Shown here: one piece after another, positions 4,830-5,129 of the stretch | How positions within the stretch are numbered: position 1 is the first letter of the stretch | Layout: each line of letters begins with the position of its first letter | Assembly: GCA_003526465.1 (NCBI GenBank) | Contig: DPWD01000003.1 | Location: 1-5,129 of the forward strand | Direction: 5' to 3' | DNA: 5,129 nucleotides | DNA from: Hyphomonadaceae bacterium | Lineage (GTDB): Bacteria; Pseudomonadota; Alphaproteobacteria; Caulobacterales; Aquidulcibacteraceae | The notes under the pieces: model-generated | Seen by the model: the letters and a program-made list of their open reading frames with translations, nothing else | What the model was told of the DNA's origin: nothing | The model's database searches: none | Position numbers and translations under genes: made by a program

Positions 4830-5129
4830 TCACATGCCGCCGACAGTCAATCCGCCGATGTATAGTGTCGGTTGTCCCACACCTACGGGCACGCTCTGCC
4901 CGCCCTTGCCGCACGTGCCGACGCCTTCATCGAGTTTGAGGTCGTTGCCGACCATCTGCACGCGCGTGAGCGCGGAAGGCCCATCGCCGATCAACGTCGC
5001 GCCCTTGATCGGCATCTTGATCTTTCCGCCTTCGACATAATAAGCCTCGGTGCACTGGAAAACGAACTTTCCGGAAGTGATGTCGACTTGTCCGCCTCCG
5101 AAATTAACCGCGTAAACGCCGCGCTTCAG
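4830..5129 (-). CDS. tldD: TldD metalloprotease, C-terminal fragment (runs off the window)
   Basis: The last 99 residues plus stop of TldD; the gene enters from beyond 5129 in an open frame. The segment starts [16 protein letters not shown], continues with the hydrophobic-glycine signature around [20 protein letters not shown], and ends with the near-diagnostic [20 protein letters not shown] and LTVGGM tail. TldD pairs with TldE/PmbA as a cytoplasmic zinc protease that digests short, unfolded peptides into its chamber; in E. coli it matures microcin B17 and degrades the antitoxin CcdA. The cysteine of TCGK corresponds to the family's metal-ligand cysteine (E. coli C454), which works with an HExxxH motif that lies outside this window. 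The fragment ends at TGA (4832-4830), 76 bp before the small basic-peptide gene. It shows no sign of decay. An internal ATG at 5015 is not the start. Confidence 0.97.
   Translation of the reverse strand: MKRGVYAVNFGGGQVDITSGKFVFQCTEAYYVEGGKIKMPIKGATLIGDGPSALTRVQMVGNDLKLDEGVGTCGKGGQSVPVGVGQPTLYIGGLTVGGM

Overview
The window looks like a GC-rich alphaproteobacterial chromosome, most likely from Caulobacterales, Hyphomonadaceae or a near relative. The evidence is the F0 gene order atpI-atpB-atpE-atpF'-atpF with a separate b' subunit gene, the sequence character of the subunits, a plug-domain TonB receptor of the kind common in these groups, and a TldD-type protease. The lineage is inferred from family resemblance and was not tested. 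Every gene I can support lies on the minus strand, so in transcription order the window runs from high to low coordinates.

In that order: (1) 5129-4830 is the C-terminal 99 residues of TldD, including its metal-ligand cysteine motif. (2) 4753-4670 encodes a 27-residue, lysine/alanine-rich peptide with an almost ideal Shine-Dalgarno sequence, followed by a GC-rich hairpin terminator at 4647-4611. (3) 4432-2315 is a complete TonB-dependent outer-membrane receptor of 705 residues with a signal peptide. (4) The gap at 2314-2019 holds an 88-bp REP/BIME-like inverted repeat, a second compound hairpin, and a plausible sigma70-type promoter for the ATP synthase genes. (5) 2018-1 is the F0 operon: atpI, atpB (subunit a), atpE (subunit c), atpF' (subunit b') and the first 27 codons of atpF (subunit b). 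Gaps between these genes are 11 to 33 bp, so they are almost certainly one transcript.

The F0 genes together encode the membrane proton channel and peripheral stalk of ATP synthase, with AtpI as the accessory protein. The F1 genes are not in the window; in alphaproteobacteria they commonly form a separate operon. The TonB receptor and tldD have no obvious functional link to ATP synthase.

I do not see a new defence, mobile or biosynthetic system. The least ordinary elements are the tiny basic peptide with its strong translation signals and own terminator, the REP-like inverted repeat, and an eight-G run inside the spacer of the predicted atp promoter.
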